DNA of 64,000 nucleotides from Cupriavidus sp. P-10. GTDB lineage: Bacteria; Pseudomonadota; Gammaproteobacteria; Burkholderiales; Burkholderiaceae. The stretch lies in assembly GCF_003402535.2 (NCBI RefSeq), contig NZ_AP025174.1:291910-355909 (forward strand), in the 5' to 3' direction. The notes under the pieces were generated by a model that ran no database searches, was not told the origin of the DNA, and worked only from the letters and a program-made list of their open reading frames with translations. The position numbers and the translations under genes are program-made. This document shows positions 16,992 to 25,067 of the stretch, one piece after another; within the stretch, counting starts at the first letter, position 1; each line of letters opens with the position of its first letter.

Positions 16992-17534
16992 TTAGCCTCG
17001 ATAGGATGGACGGATAGCAGCCTTTCGGTCGTCGTGCAGCTTCCGAGCAACAAACGCCTCTCGCACGAAACCCCGGAACGCCTCCTTGACGTCGTCCAAC
17101 GTCAGGTCGCTCAACGCCTTCACCGAGGTCTTTCGCGCACTGCTTTCAAGCTCGTTCCAAGTCTCGAAGCGGACTGCGCCGTCAGCATCGGAAACGATGT
17201 TCAGGGTATGCGTATTAGTCTCCCCTGCGAATCCCGGCCCGAACTGGCTACGGTCCTCGATATGTTCGCCCTGCTTTGCGACAAAGGCGATGGACACGTT
17301 CGCGCGGAAATCGACAACGTCGCGCGCATACCGACAGGAGTATCCCTCCTGCTTCATAGCATCCGCCTGTTCCCGTAGGTAGCGGTAGATGCCAGCCTCT
17401 TCGAACGCTTCGCGAGCACGGACCACCATGTGTGCCCGCGCCGCTTTCTCCCGATCCTTCGCGGCCTGCCGCTCACGAGCCTCTGATGCCTCCATGTCTC
17501 GGAACTCAACGGAAATTTGTCTGAAATCGCTCAT
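16992..17534 (-). CDS. Hypothetical protein, last gene of the methyltransferase operon
   Basis: A 180-residue protein of no family I recognise. The N-terminal third is very charged and helical (EARERQAAKDREKAARAHM), probably coiled coil. The middle has a beta-rich part with RFETWNELESSARK. It follows the cytosine methyltransferase by 36 bases on the same strand and is probably co-transcribed. It lacks the R-x-(R/K)-M tail of several neighbours, although it ends with a basic IRPSYRG. Confidence 0.6.
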   Translation of the reverse strand: MSDFRQISVEFRDMEASEARERQAAKDREKAARAHMVVRAREAFEEAGIYRYLREQADAMKQEGYSCRYARDVVDFRANVSIAFVAKQGEHIEDRSQFGPGFAGETNTHTLNIVSDADGAVRFETWNELESSARKTSVKALSDLTLDDVKEAFRGFVREAFVARKLHDDRKAAIRPSYRG

Positions 17535-17570
17535 ACGTGTAGTTGGGTAATAGGTGGTTGGCAGGAAGCT

Positions 17571-19376
17571 TTACATCCGTAGCCTGGTGGACTTGGGAAG
17601 CGTGTCGAAGGCGTTGTAGTCGTCAGGAATAGCGGCCGACCCGATCTCGGCACGCAGCCGCTCCTTGGCGCTGCGGACTGCGGGCGAGTCGGTCGGTGTC
17701 GGTGCAGGCAGTCCGGGAGTATTCGTCGCGGCCATCACGACAGCGGAGCCGTCGCGATAGCGAATTTCGACTGCTTGGCCAAGTTTCGGCATCTCACGCA
17801 ATGCCACGGCCTGGTGCAGGATGCCCGACACGTCATCGATCTTCTGCACCACAAGATCCTGACGTACGGCGACAATCGGCCCGACATAGCGACCGTCGCC
17901 TGGCTCTGCGCGCCGCAGGTCAGCAACAACCTGTGCGGCAAGCTGAGCGACCTCCTGATCCACGCCGAGTCGATCCTCGAAACCCCGGGCAACCCGGTTG
18001 TGCATCTCCACTTCTGGGCGCCCTGCAAAGCGGTTCACGGAGTTGCCGATGTGATGCCCGACGTCAGCGAACTTCTCATAGATCACCGATTGACCGGCCA
18101 TCTCGTGCTTCATTGTTTCAGATGCATCGCCTAGAATATGGGAAGGAATTTGTTTAAACCGCGCGTGCTCAGTTGCCGTGAATTGACGCATAAGCGAAGG
18201 ATCGTCTCGATGCCGTAATTTCGGGTCAGTCGACCTAATTTTGGCGTACCCTTTAGTTAACGTTCCGACATTTTCGTCATTGGCATCGTAGATCTGCATT
18301 TTGAAGTTCTTGCCTGCGGCGAGATCCCTCGCCTCCTTTTCAACAAGGCCTCTCATCGTGCCCCAGCGAGCGTCGTCTGCTGGGATGTCTTCGAGTAAAT
18401 CGCCAATAACCTGGCGCATCGCTTTCGGCGGCATCAGCTGATCGAAGTCGAAATCGATTCCCTGAGTTACAGCGACCATACACCAACGATCTCGATTTTC
18501 AATCGCACCCCATTCCTTTCCATTTAGAATTCGTTCATGCGTGGTGTAACCTAGATCGCGGAGTTGAGAGCGGAGAATGCTAGCGGACGCCGTATTCGCG
18601 TAAGTCGGCACATTTTCAATAGCGACAATTGCCGGCGCAGCCTTGTTCAGGATGACGAGCGCCGCGACGACCAGGTGCCCGACCTCCGGATGCGCCTCGG
18701 GATGTTTGAGGCCGCGTTTGGCCGTGCCGGCTCGGCTCGCTCCCGAACAGGGGATGCCAGCCTCCAGAATCTCGACCTTCGGTATGTGAGCCAGGCCCCG
18801 ATCATCAAAAGCCAGCTCCTGCATGGGTGCGGCGAGAGGGACGGTATCGTCTGACCAGGCATCATTGAACTCGGACGCGTGCTCAAGCAACTCGGGGCGG
18901 ATCTCGTTCGCGAATTCGAGCTTCGCCTTGAGCCCTGCCCGCTGCAGGCCTGCATGTATGGCATGCGACATGATGCCGCCGCCGTGCGATAGACTGCCGA
19001 TGCGCAACGGCTCGCCATTCTCCATGCGCGATCTCAGGCGCTGCAGGCGCTCCTGCTTCTTCAGCTCAGATGCCAACGGCAGTAGGTAGATCTGGCCGTC
19101 CTTGACCACCATCCGGATCGCAGCCATGCCATCGAACGCAGCCAGCAGTTGGTTACTGTTCAGGTCGATTACGGGCATCGTCCGGGATCGAACCTGCTTC
19201 GGTGTCACGGTACGAGTTCCGTCCTTGCTTAGCGTGAGCACCACGCTTCTGCCCTTCACTTCGACTTCGTAACTCTGGCCTGGCCCGAAGCCAGCGCGCT
19301 CCAGCTCGAGGCCCTGAAGCCAAACACGCGGCTTGCCGCGGTTGGCACCAATTGTCTTGATGAAATAGCCGTCCAT
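17571..19376 (-). CDS. C5-cytosine DNA methyltransferase with extra N-terminal domain and basic C-terminal tail
   Basis: The 601-residue protein has methyltransferase motif I as SLSHGGGIMSHAI (about 128-140), the catalytic motif GIPCSG with Cys210, ENV at 254-256, ENRDRW near residue 293 and a late GQSV...GNSVNR (motifs IX-X). Residues about 1-60 (PRVWLQGLELERAGFGPGQS) resemble a SymE/AbrB-type swapped-hairpin fold, unusual for this enzyme. The C-terminal 150 residues match nothing I know and end in STRLRM, the tail shared with other proteins here. No restriction endonuclease is beside it, so a protective or anti-restriction role is more likely than a restriction system. Confidence 0.85.
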   Translation of the reverse strand: MDGYFIKTIGANRGKPRVWLQGLELERAGFGPGQSYEVEVKGRSVVLTLSKDGTRTVTPKQVRSRTMPVIDLNSNQLLAAFDGMAAIRMVVKDGQIYLLPLASELKKQERLQRLRSRMENGEPLRIGSLSHGGGIMSHAIHAGLQRAGLKAKLEFANEIRPELLEHASEFNDAWSDDTVPLAAPMQELAFDDRGLAHIPKVEILEAGIPCSGASRAGTAKRGLKHPEAHPEVGHLVVAALVILNKAAPAIVAIENVPTYANTASASILRSQLRDLGYTTHERILNGKEWGAIENRDRWCMVAVTQGIDFDFDQLMPPKAMRQVIGDLLEDIPADDARWGTMRGLVEKEARDLAAGKNFKMQIYDANDENVGTLTKGYAKIRSTDPKLRHRDDPSLMRQFTATEHARFKQIPSHILGDASETMKHEMAGQSVIYEKFADVGHHIGNSVNRFAGRPEVEMHNRVARGFEDRLGVDQEVAQLAAQVVADLRRAEPGDGRYVGPIVAVRQDLVVQKIDDVSGILHQAVALREMPKLGQAVEIRYRDGSAVVMAATNTPGLPAPTPTDSPAVRSAKERLRAEIGSAAIPDDYNAFDTLPKSTRLRM

Positions 19377-19391
19377 GGGTGTTTTTGGTGG

Positions 19392-19886
19392 TCAGTGGAT
19401 CTTTTCGTACCGGCTGATGGACTCGGCGTTGCTGCCGAGCATTCGTTCCGTGGCGAACTTGAGAGACTCCAGGCGAGCAGCACTTGACGATCCCGACCAG
19501 ATCTTCCGCGGCATAGACCGCGTCAGGCGACGGACCGCTTTGACCAGCGCTTCTTCGCTGTCGAACTGGCGACCATGGAGATCAGCGAGGCCTGCTTCCA
19601 ATCCGGCCGTGCACACTGTTGCCGTAGCCGGCCAGGAAGGCATATCACCGGGGTGTTCGCTTTCGTCTCTGTCGTAAGCCATCATCGCTGCCAGGTAGGC
19701 ATTGGCTTGGGACGGCTCCACCAGGGCTAGACGTCGGGAGGAAGCTGGACCCACGCCACCATTCCAGGCAAGCGGGCCGTAGTAGACGTCAGGTTCTGAC
19801 GAGTTGGCGTCGCAGATTTCGAATGTGAAGCTGTCCACGTCCGTCAGAAAGAATCCCGCACCCAGTTCCACGTACTTGCTACTCAT
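19392..19886 (-). CDS. Hypothetical protein
   Basis: A 164-residue protein from ATG 19886, which overlaps the preceding gene's stop as ATGA. It is mixed alpha/beta, starts SKYVELGAGFFLTDVDSF and has an Arg/Lys-rich helix near the C-terminus (KAVRRLTRSMPRKIW). No family recognised. It lies 15 bases upstream of the cytosine methyltransferase gene and is surely in the same operon. Confidence 0.6.
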   Translation of the reverse strand: MSSKYVELGAGFFLTDVDSFTFEICDANSSEPDVYYGPLAWNGGVGPASSRRLALVEPSQANAYLAAMMAYDRDESEHPGDMPSWPATATVCTAGLEAGLADLHGRQFDSEEALVKAVRRLTRSMPRKIWSGSSSAARLESLKFATERMLGSNAESISRYEKIH

Positions 19887-20350
19887 GAGGGGGCTCCCGC
19901 GTTGTTGCGTTCTCCGATACGCTGCAACGTTCGGCCAAGGGGGTGGGCGGGCGTGGGAGGAGTAGACGTTAGCCAAGACGCCACTTGTTGGACCATACCA
20001 GCGGGTCTGTCGATCACGGATGGCTTCACACGTTCGATCATCCCCCTGCTCTGCAGATGGAGCGACAGGCGGCTGTACTCTTCTACGGTGTAGCCAACAG
20101 CATGAGCAGCCCGTTCGACCAGTGAGTAGTCGTCCGGGTGCATCAGTAACTCCAGCTTCCGCTTCATCGATGGAACCGACTGGCCTGGCATCGGTGCTTC
20201 GGCCAACCATCTTGATGCGGCCACGCACAGGTATTCCTCGATGGAGAGCCCCACGTCCTGCGCCGCTCTTTCGAGCCTCGCATAGTCGTCGGCATGCAGA
20301 TCCAGCTCGAGTCGCCGGCTCAGGGTTATGGGGGCATTCTGTTCGGACAT
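19883..20350 (-). CDS. Hypothetical protein with two tandem repeats (possible DNA-binding)
   Basis: The 155-residue protein contains the same unit twice: LELDLHADDYARLERAAQDV near residue 14 and LELLMHPDDYSLVERAAHAV near residue 66, each followed by G-x-(S/T)-(I/V)-EEY. The strand-then-two-helices pattern resembles ribbon-helix-helix proteins, so this could be a single-chain version of a normally dimeric repressor. Start chosen at ATG 20350; the frame is open further upstream but overlaps the previous gene. Coupled by ATGA to the next gene. Confidence 0.6.
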   Translation of the reverse strand: MSEQNAPITLSRRLELDLHADDYARLERAAQDVGLSIEEYLCVAASRWLAEAPMPGQSVPSMKRKLELLMHPDDYSLVERAAHAVGYTVEEYSRLSLHLQSRGMIERVKPSVIDRPAGMVQQVASWLTSTPPTPAHPLGRTLQRIGERNNAGAPS

Positions 20351-20379
20351 ATAGACTCCCGATGACCAGCGGTATGGGG

Positions 20380-20832
20380 CTACGCGCAGACCTCGCGCAG
20401 GAGCGCGGCCTGACTTGCGTGGACCTGGATGGGAAGAGAGTTCACCCCGGCATCGATCAGATACCGGGTGCGGTGCCTTCCGTTGATGAAAGAGACGACG
20501 GGCGCGGGAGGTTTGGCCCGGAGCGACCACCAGGAGCGTTGGACCTGCTGCATGTAAATGCCAGCGCGGGGGACATTAATCGCCCCTCCCTCCTCATTGA
20601 GAAACTCTTCGATGCCGGCCCGTTTGGAGCTGGGCCAATGGCCTACGGGACCAACGATGTAGCTGTCTCGCTCCCAACAGGAAAGCAACTTTCCCGCGCA
20701 CACCACGATGACGGGCCACTCGACCAGGTCTTCGATATCGGGCTTGAATACGACAGCCCTCACCGGAATTCGAGTCGCGTGGAGGGTGACTCGCCAGCAT
20801 GAGGCGGAGATCTGACTGAGCATGATGGTCAC
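20380..20832 (-). CDS. Hypothetical protein, resembles plasmid fertility-inhibition (FiwA/FipA-like) family
   Basis: The 150-residue protein has LLSCWERDSYIVGPVGHWP near residue 50 and a C-terminal VSFINGRHRTRYLIDAGVNS, a G-R-H-R motif seen in ParB/sulfiredoxin-like folds. From memory, plasmid fertility-inhibition factors share both features, but I cannot confirm this without a profile search. If right, it would limit conjugation by a co-resident plasmid. It overlaps the upstream gene by ATGA. Confidence 0.45.
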   Translation of the reverse strand: MTIMLSQISASCWRVTLHATRIPVRAVVFKPDIEDLVEWPVIVVCAGKLLSCWERDSYIVGPVGHWPSSKRAGIEEFLNEEGGAINVPRAGIYMQQVQRSWWSLRAKPPAPVVSFINGRHRTRYLIDAGVNSLPIQVHASQAALLREVCA

Positions 20833-21101
20833 GAGTTCAGCGCGGATCCAGACGTGACAAAGCGCGGGATGACAGTCAGCCCCCCCATCTCGTAGCGCTC
20901 GAAGACAGCTCCCCGCAGCCGGGATGCGCGCTCCAGCTCAAGAAACCCAGCCATAAGGTGCGCATCTGCCAGGCTGTCGGCGCTCTCGGTCGTGATCGTC
21001 GCGGTCACGTTGCCGTGGCGGTCATAGCTGATGACCTTGACACAACCGCCAAGCAACTCTGCCTCTGCTGAGCTGGATACATCGATGTACAGTCGTTTCA
21101 T
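20829..21101 (-). CDS. Small hypothetical protein, first gene of the minus-strand operon
   Basis: The 90-residue protein starts MKRLYIDVSSSAEAELLGG and contains GCVKVISYDRHGNVTATITT. I do not recognise it. The start at 21101 has a TTGGAG ribosome-binding site seven bases upstream, whose sequence is contiguous with the T-tract of a terminator hairpin (21111-21154). It heads a six-gene operon ending at 16992, with ATGA couplings. Confidence 0.6.
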   Translation of the reverse strand: MKRLYIDVSSSAEAELLGGCVKVISYDRHGNVTATITTESADSLADAHLMAGFLELERASRLRGAVFERYEMGGLTVIPRFVTSGSALNS

Positions 21102-21110
21102 GACGACTCC

Positions 21111-21154
21111 AAAAAAAAGAAGCCCCAAAGCCGAGGGTTTCGTCGCTTTGGGGC
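21111..21154 (-). terminator. Terminator-like hairpin in the leader of the minus-strand operon (possible attenuator)
   Basis: On the minus strand a perfect 10-bp stem GCCCCAAAGC / GCTTTGGGGC with a 13-base loop is followed by TTCTTTTTTTT. It lies immediately before the ribosome-binding site and ATG (21101) of the operon's first gene. No minus-strand gene lies just upstream that would need terminating, so it may control read-through into the operon. Confidence 0.7.
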
Positions 21155-21280
21155 GTGGGAGGCAGCGAGGCAGAGCCAATCGGGTCAGGTCATGGTCTGG
21201 GGAGGGAGAGCCGCCAAAACAGTGCGTAAAAACGCGAAACCCTACGGAGAACAACGGCGAACGTGAGGGAACGAATACGC

Positions 21281-21310
21281 TATAATTTTCCGTAGTGATG
21301 CTACGATACA
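21281..21310 (+). promoter_or_regulatory. Promoter with shared 20-bp operator for the 21335 operon
   Basis: TATAAT at 21281-21286 is followed by CGTAGTGATGCTACGATACA (21291-21310), 24 bases before the start codon at 21335. The site contains the inverted repeat CGTAG-N5-CTACG and fits the CGTA-N9-CGATAC pattern found before three other operons (41800, 49429, 63378). The -35 region is weak, consistent with regulation. Confidence 0.55.
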
Positions 21311-21334
21311 TAAATCGATTACTGGAGTCAAGAA

Positions 21335-21736
21335 ATGCGAATCATGTTGCCGGACCCCGAAACGCATGAGGTGGTGGAAGCTCTCATCGCTCTCGACCCG
21401 CAGCTCGGCCCCAAGCTTAGCGGCTTCGTCTACGAGACGCATTCCCGTGCCGAAATCTTGCGGCGGACCGACCTGGTGCATCGAGTCACCACTTCGACGG
21501 CGCGCGCGCTGCTCGCTGCAAAAATCGTGATGCCGTCTGGCGACGCCAAGCTCCAGGCCGAGATCGAAAAATCGCTTTCGGATGCAAGACATGCCCCGGC
21601 CCTGCGAGATCTCGCTCTCTCCATCGTCAAGGCGGAGGTAGACACCGAAGACGACGCCTTCCGGGATAAGAAGAGCATTCCGGACGCAGTCTTCCACAGA
21701 CGACTTGCGCACATCCGCGAGTTTCTCGCTCACTGA
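21335..21736 (+). CDS. Hypothetical protein
   Basis: A 133-residue, mostly helical soluble protein starting MRIMLPDPETHEVVEAL; no family recognised. It is the first gene of a plus-strand operon with 21751-22245 and 22260-22994 (gaps of 14 bases each) and sits behind the shared operator. ACTGGAG upstream is a good ribosome-binding site. Confidence 0.6.
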   Translation: MRIMLPDPETHEVVEALIALDPQLGPKLSGFVYETHSRAEILRRTDLVHRVTTSTARALLAAKIVMPSGDAKLQAEIEKSLSDARHAPALRDLALSIVKAEVDTEDDAFRDKKSIPDAVFHRRLAHIREFLAH

Positions 21737-21750
21737 GTCGGAGGATCGCC

Positions 21751-22245
21751 ATGCGTGCATTGCAACGGCTGCAGCAAAAGGTCCTCGCCGAGGATCAACA
21801 CCTTCCTCGAAACTTTGACCTGACACCTCGCGCACTGCGACTTCATGACAAACTGAAGCGACAGGCATTTGTTGGAGCGACTGTCGTGGCGCTTAGCGGC
21901 GCAGTGGCCTTCGGCGTTGGGAGCAACGACTATGACCCCGCCAAGCTGTACGTGGGCAATATGGCAGAGAGCTGGCAAACACAGCGAAGCCTCTACGACA
22001 CGCATCTGAAGCTACTGGCGGCGGAAGAGCGGGCACAAGATATCAAGCTTGAAATGCTCAATGCGTCAACAGCGAAGGAAGTAGACGGGCTGCGCAAGGA
22101 GTACAAGCAGGAGCGCACCAAGATCGAAGCTTTGAAGCTGGACTATCACATCCTGACTACCGACCAAGATCCGGTGAAGGTCCAGCAGATCGCCCGCGAG
22201 GCAGACGCTGACTTTGGCCCGCGCGCATCGCGGCCTCGCATCTAG
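21751..22245 (+). CDS. Hypothetical membrane-anchored coiled-coil protein
   Basis: The 164-residue protein has one hydrophobic segment (about 39-57, AFVGATVVALSGAVAFGVG). A long charged helix likely to be coiled coil follows (about 85-140, with LRKEYKQERTKIEALKLDY). It ends in ASRPRI, close to the R-P-R-M tail of other plasmid proteins but with Ile last. It is probably anchored in the inner membrane with most of the chain on one side. No family recognised. Confidence 0.6.
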   Translation: MRALQRLQQKVLAEDQHLPRNFDLTPRALRLHDKLKRQAFVGATVVALSGAVAFGVGSNDYDPAKLYVGNMAESWQTQRSLYDTHLKLLAAEERAQDIKLEMLNASTAKEVDGLRKEYKQERTKIEALKLDYHILTTDQDPVKVQQIAREADADFGPRASRPRI

Positions 22246-22259
22246 TCACCAGGTACCGA

Positions 22260-22994
22260 ATGCTCCCTCCCCGCTCTGTGCACCTCTACTCGTCGCCCAA
22301 TGGCGATCTCGTCGGGGAGATCTCCACGACTACGCCGGTCGACAAGTACATCGGTGCAATGAGAATCCTGCAGGCCCGCACCGGTAAGGCTCCGCGGGCC
22401 GCGCTCGAAAACACGTTTCCCCTGGTGCTCACATCCGACGATGCGGTTTTGTCAACGGCTCGGACCAGCGGAATTCCGCACGGGCAACGCCTGGAACACG
22501 AGCCAGTGGTGCAGAACTACAGAGAGCAGATCCTGTTCCTGCAGCGCGGGGATCTCGTCATGAGTCAGGTGGAAAACGAGGATGGATACCGCCGCCTGCA
22601 TATTGGGGTGACTTTCGACGTAACCCCTCGAATCCTTCTATCCCCGGACCCGATCACGATTCTGTCACCATGGACCCAGCCGATTGTGGACGCTGACGCC
22701 CTCCAGCTGGTCGAGGTGGCCCTGCAGCGCGAGCTGACGCAGGCAGAGCAGTTTTTCGCCGCGGTGGCCATGCCGCATACCTGGCAAAGATGCGGTGGCG
22801 GGCCGGTGGCCGCAGTATCGAATCCGGGTAGAGAGGAAGCAGAGCAATGCCGCGGATTTGCGGCGCTTTTCACGCAGCCAAATGAGAAGCTACGGCAACT
22901 CGCAGCTATATCGCCCGTCTGGGAAAACGCGCTCTTCGCCGAAAGCCCGGCCACGACGCCATCAGCCGCCAGCCCCACCAAGTTGAGGAAGTAG
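22260..22994 (+). CDS. Hypothetical protein
   Basis: A 244-residue protein starting MLPPRSVHLYSSPNGDLVGE; predicted mixed fold with no signal or membrane segment seen. The C-terminus is low-complexity Ala/Pro/Thr/Ser then basic (SPTKLRK). No family recognised. Third gene of the plus-strand operon. Its stop at 22994 is followed by convergent minus-strand genes. Confidence 0.55.
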   Translation: MLPPRSVHLYSSPNGDLVGEISTTTPVDKYIGAMRILQARTGKAPRAALENTFPLVLTSDDAVLSTARTSGIPHGQRLEHEPVVQNYREQILFLQRGDLVMSQVENEDGYRRLHIGVTFDVTPRILLSPDPITILSPWTQPIVDADALQLVEVALQRELTQAEQFFAAVAMPHTWQRCGGGPVAAVSNPGREEAEQCRGFAALFTQPNEKLRQLAAISPVWENALFAESPATTPSAASPTKLRK

Positions 22995-23048
22995 AAATGG
23001 CGGTGCGCCATCTCACACAAGCGAAACACTAAGGCTGAAATGACGGGT

Positions 23049-23783
23049 TTAGCTGTCTTCCGACATCAGGTCGCGGTCCAAGGCCGGCAGCGGCGCTCCG
23101 GTTTCCCACGGCAGTTGCAGAGCATAGTCGGAGAGACTGGAAGCAAACAGGCCGGAGCCGCCAAAGTCAAATTCTGGATGGGCCTGCCGGACATAGATGT
23201 ACGCCAGAAACGCGTCCTCGCGGGTATTAATCCAGTCGGCCCATTTGGTTTCCAAAATATCTCGCGAATAGTCTCCCCACGCGCAGCCGATAGCAAGGTC
23301 GTCCCATTCCGATAGCTCAGGGTGATTGGCGCGAATCTGTTGAATCGCCGCACCAACCTTGCCAGTCCACTGCCCATCGTCCAACTCAACAGTGACACCA
23401 AACGTGGTGGCGTCAAAGCGGAAGTCGCTGCCGCGCAGTTCACACGGTAGGCGAAAGCTGAGGAACCAGTCATCAGGAGTGTTGTGGTAACCCCCTGCAA
23501 TCATTGGCTGAGCGTGGGGGCCATGCAGCGCAAAGATTGCAGTGGTGATGCAGTCAGGGTCAACCACCAGTTGCGGGAAATCTGCCCTACGTAACTCATG
23601 CCCTCCCGGTAAGCGACAATTTCCCAGATACAGCGCACGCAGCCCCACGGCAATTGGCGCATAGCGCTGATCGTTGATCGTCACCGCGCCGCCATGCGGC
23701 GGCAGCGCACGGAGCACTTGTACACGCGCGTGCCCCTTGATCCAACGCACGGCGTCCTCAGCAGTCCAAACCTTGCTTTCCAT
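23049..23783 (-). CDS. Hypothetical protein
   Basis: The 244-residue, acidic, aromatic-rich protein has a central GGYHNTPDDWFLSFRLPCEL, then FGVTVELDDGQWTGKVGAAI and a C-terminal Trp/Asp-rich part. No transmembrane segment or signal peptide. I do not recognise a family. It stands alone between short gaps and may have its own promoter. Confidence 0.55.
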   Translation of the reverse strand: MESKVWTAEDAVRWIKGHARVQVLRALPPHGGAVTINDQRYAPIAVGLRALYLGNCRLPGGHELRRADFPQLVVDPDCITTAIFALHGPHAQPMIAGGYHNTPDDWFLSFRLPCELRGSDFRFDATTFGVTVELDDGQWTGKVGAAIQQIRANHPELSEWDDLAIGCAWGDYSRDILETKWADWINTREDAFLAYIYVRQAHPEFDFGGSGLFASSLSDYALQLPWETGAPLPALDRDLMSEDS

Positions 23784-23907
23784 CGAATGCCTCTAATTTA
23801 CTTGTTGTCGGTGCCCTGTCCAGATTTGCTGGTCTGGAAGGGCCATGTATTCGAGCTACACATCTCGCGACCCAACCCAACAGAAGCTGCGCGCGGCCCC
23901 AATACTG

Positions 23908-24183
23908 TCATTTGAGGATCGTGATGTTCTTGGGGATTTGTTTGACTTGGTCCGGCGTGACATGCTCAACAATCAGGCCGTGACGGGGAAAGGCGGAGAA
24001 CGCCATTTCAATCTCATTCCAGTCGAGCCTCGATTTGATGTCATGCGGAAGCACAGAGAACAGTACGATATTGCCCACGTCACCTTTCTCCAAGGCGCGG
24101 CGCTTACAGTCAAGTTCGGCACTGTCCGTCGCTTCCGTGACGACGAGACCATACGTCGTTTCCGTATTGCGAAATACCTTCAT
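23908..24183 (-). CDS. Small hypothetical protein
   Basis: The 91-residue protein starts MKVFRNTETTYGLVVTEATD and has a C-rich charged helix LDCKRRALEKGDVGNI. No family recognised. Start chosen at ATG 24183, with AAAAGGA upstream; the open frame extends further to 24246. A sequence resembling the shared operator (CGATATAACGTCACGATACC read on the minus strand, 24217-24198) lies 15 bases before the start. Confidence 0.5.
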   Translation of the reverse strand: MKVFRNTETTYGLVVTEATDSAELDCKRRALEKGDVGNIVLFSVLPHDIKSRLDWNEIEMAFSAFPRHGLIVEHVTPDQVKQIPKNITILK

Positions 24184-24197
24184 TGGATTGTCCTTTT

Positions 24198-24217
24198 GGT
24201 ATCGTGACGTTATATCG
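24198..24217 (-). promoter_or_regulatory. Weak match to the shared operator
   Basis: Read in the direction of transcription the sequence ends CGATACC, matching six of seven bases of the conserved right half (CGATACG). The left half reads CGAT instead of CGTA. A TATAAC at 24214-24209 inside it could be a -10 box. This is a weaker site than those at 41800, 49429 and 63378. Confidence 0.3.
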
Positions 24218-24303
24218 GTTGCCCGGAGCCTTTGTTTACCCCCCAAAAGTCCGGGGCAAAGCGCTTGGCTCGGTCGATACGGGAAGTTATTCGCAGATGA
24301 CTG

Positions 24304-24711
24304 TCAGGGAAGCTTTCTAAGCTTTTGCAGTTCCTTCTCCAGCGCCTCAATCGCCCAGTCCTGACATACCCTCGCGCGTGCCGACTGCACGTCGCAAGTC
24401 CACGACTTCACCGCGTCCGTGCTACAAGGCCGGTGCGTGTGCTTGGTGATAAGGCGAGCTGCTTCGGCCTGGGAACCCGCGAACCCGCACAACTCTCGCA
24501 TTCGCTCCCGATTCCGGGGCTCACTTATCGGCAATGGTCCTTCCGAAGCCAGCGGCAAAACGTCAGTCGGAGGGTCGAAGGAGCGCGCCAGGATGCACAG
24601 TTCATGCGCCTCTCGCAGCGCCGCCACTGCCTTATCCATAGAGAATCTGTCACGGCCGCTCAAGACGGCGCTCTCGGCTTGCCCGATCAAATCCTGCAAC
24701 CTCGTCAACAC
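24304..24711 (-). CDS. Hypothetical protein with possible helix-turn-helix
   Basis: A 135-residue protein. Residues about 70-105 (RMRELCGFAGSQAEAARLIT, then DAVKSWTCD) look like a helix-turn-helix in which a Trp-containing recognition helix follows, as in Cro-like plasmid and phage proteins. The C-terminus is a charged helix (EALEKELQKLRKLP). Family unknown. No downstream partner on the same strand within 100 bases. Confidence 0.5.
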   Translation of the reverse strand: MLTRLQDLIGQAESAVLSGRDRFSMDKAVAALREAHELCILARSFDPPTDVLPLASEGPLPISEPRNRERMRELCGFAGSQAEAARLITKHTHRPCSTDAVKSWTCDVQSARARVCQDWAIEALEKELQKLRKLP

Positions 24712-24935
24712 CTGCAGGAACGTATGTCTCTCGTCGGCTTGCGGTCAATCCCCATGCCGCTTGCTTGCACGTGCTTTCGGCTCAAAAGTACCCCCTCCGT
24801 TGGTTGACCTCGCCGCTCGATGAACTGCACGGTCAGGTAATTGCTGACCTGCGGTGGGTTTCTGCGTTGCGGTCGTGGCGATTCTTCTCATCTCGCCGGA
24901 CAAAATGACGACATATGCGCAGTTTGTGTGTACTT

Positions 24936-24955
24936 GTACACTCCGTCAAGTGTAC
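24936..24955. repeat. Inverted repeat, possible operator
   Basis: GTACACT-N6-AGTGTAC is a perfect 7-bp inverted repeat, with an additional GTAC at 24930-24933 just to the left. It could be a repressor site, but no gene starts close by on either strand except the minus-strand gene at 24711, about 225 bases away. Confidence 0.45.
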
Positions 24956-25005
24956 GCGAACAAGAGAGTCGCTGCTGCTCCGAAGATCCTCATCACTGTA
25001 GGAAA

Positions 25006-25067
25006 CCGGAATTAGCCGGACTACAGATCAGTTTGCTGGACTGGAAATCCGGATTTAGCTGGACTGC
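25006..25067. repeat. Three imperfect repeats with core (G/C)CTGGACT
   Basis: Units CCGGAATTAGCCGGACTACA (25006), AGTTTGCTGGACTGGAAAT (about 25029) and CCGGATTTAGCTGGACTGCC (25049) recur about every 21 bases. The 15-mer ATTTAGCTGGACTGC (25053-25067) recurs exactly on the minus strand at 34866-34852, where a second unit, GGAAATGGCTGGACTGCCA, lies nearby. They may be binding sites of a recombinase or leftovers of one mobile element. Confidence 0.5.

Noticed and set aside
25006..25067. A short CRISPR array
   Set aside because: Only three imperfect units, no constant-length spacers and no cas genes in the window.
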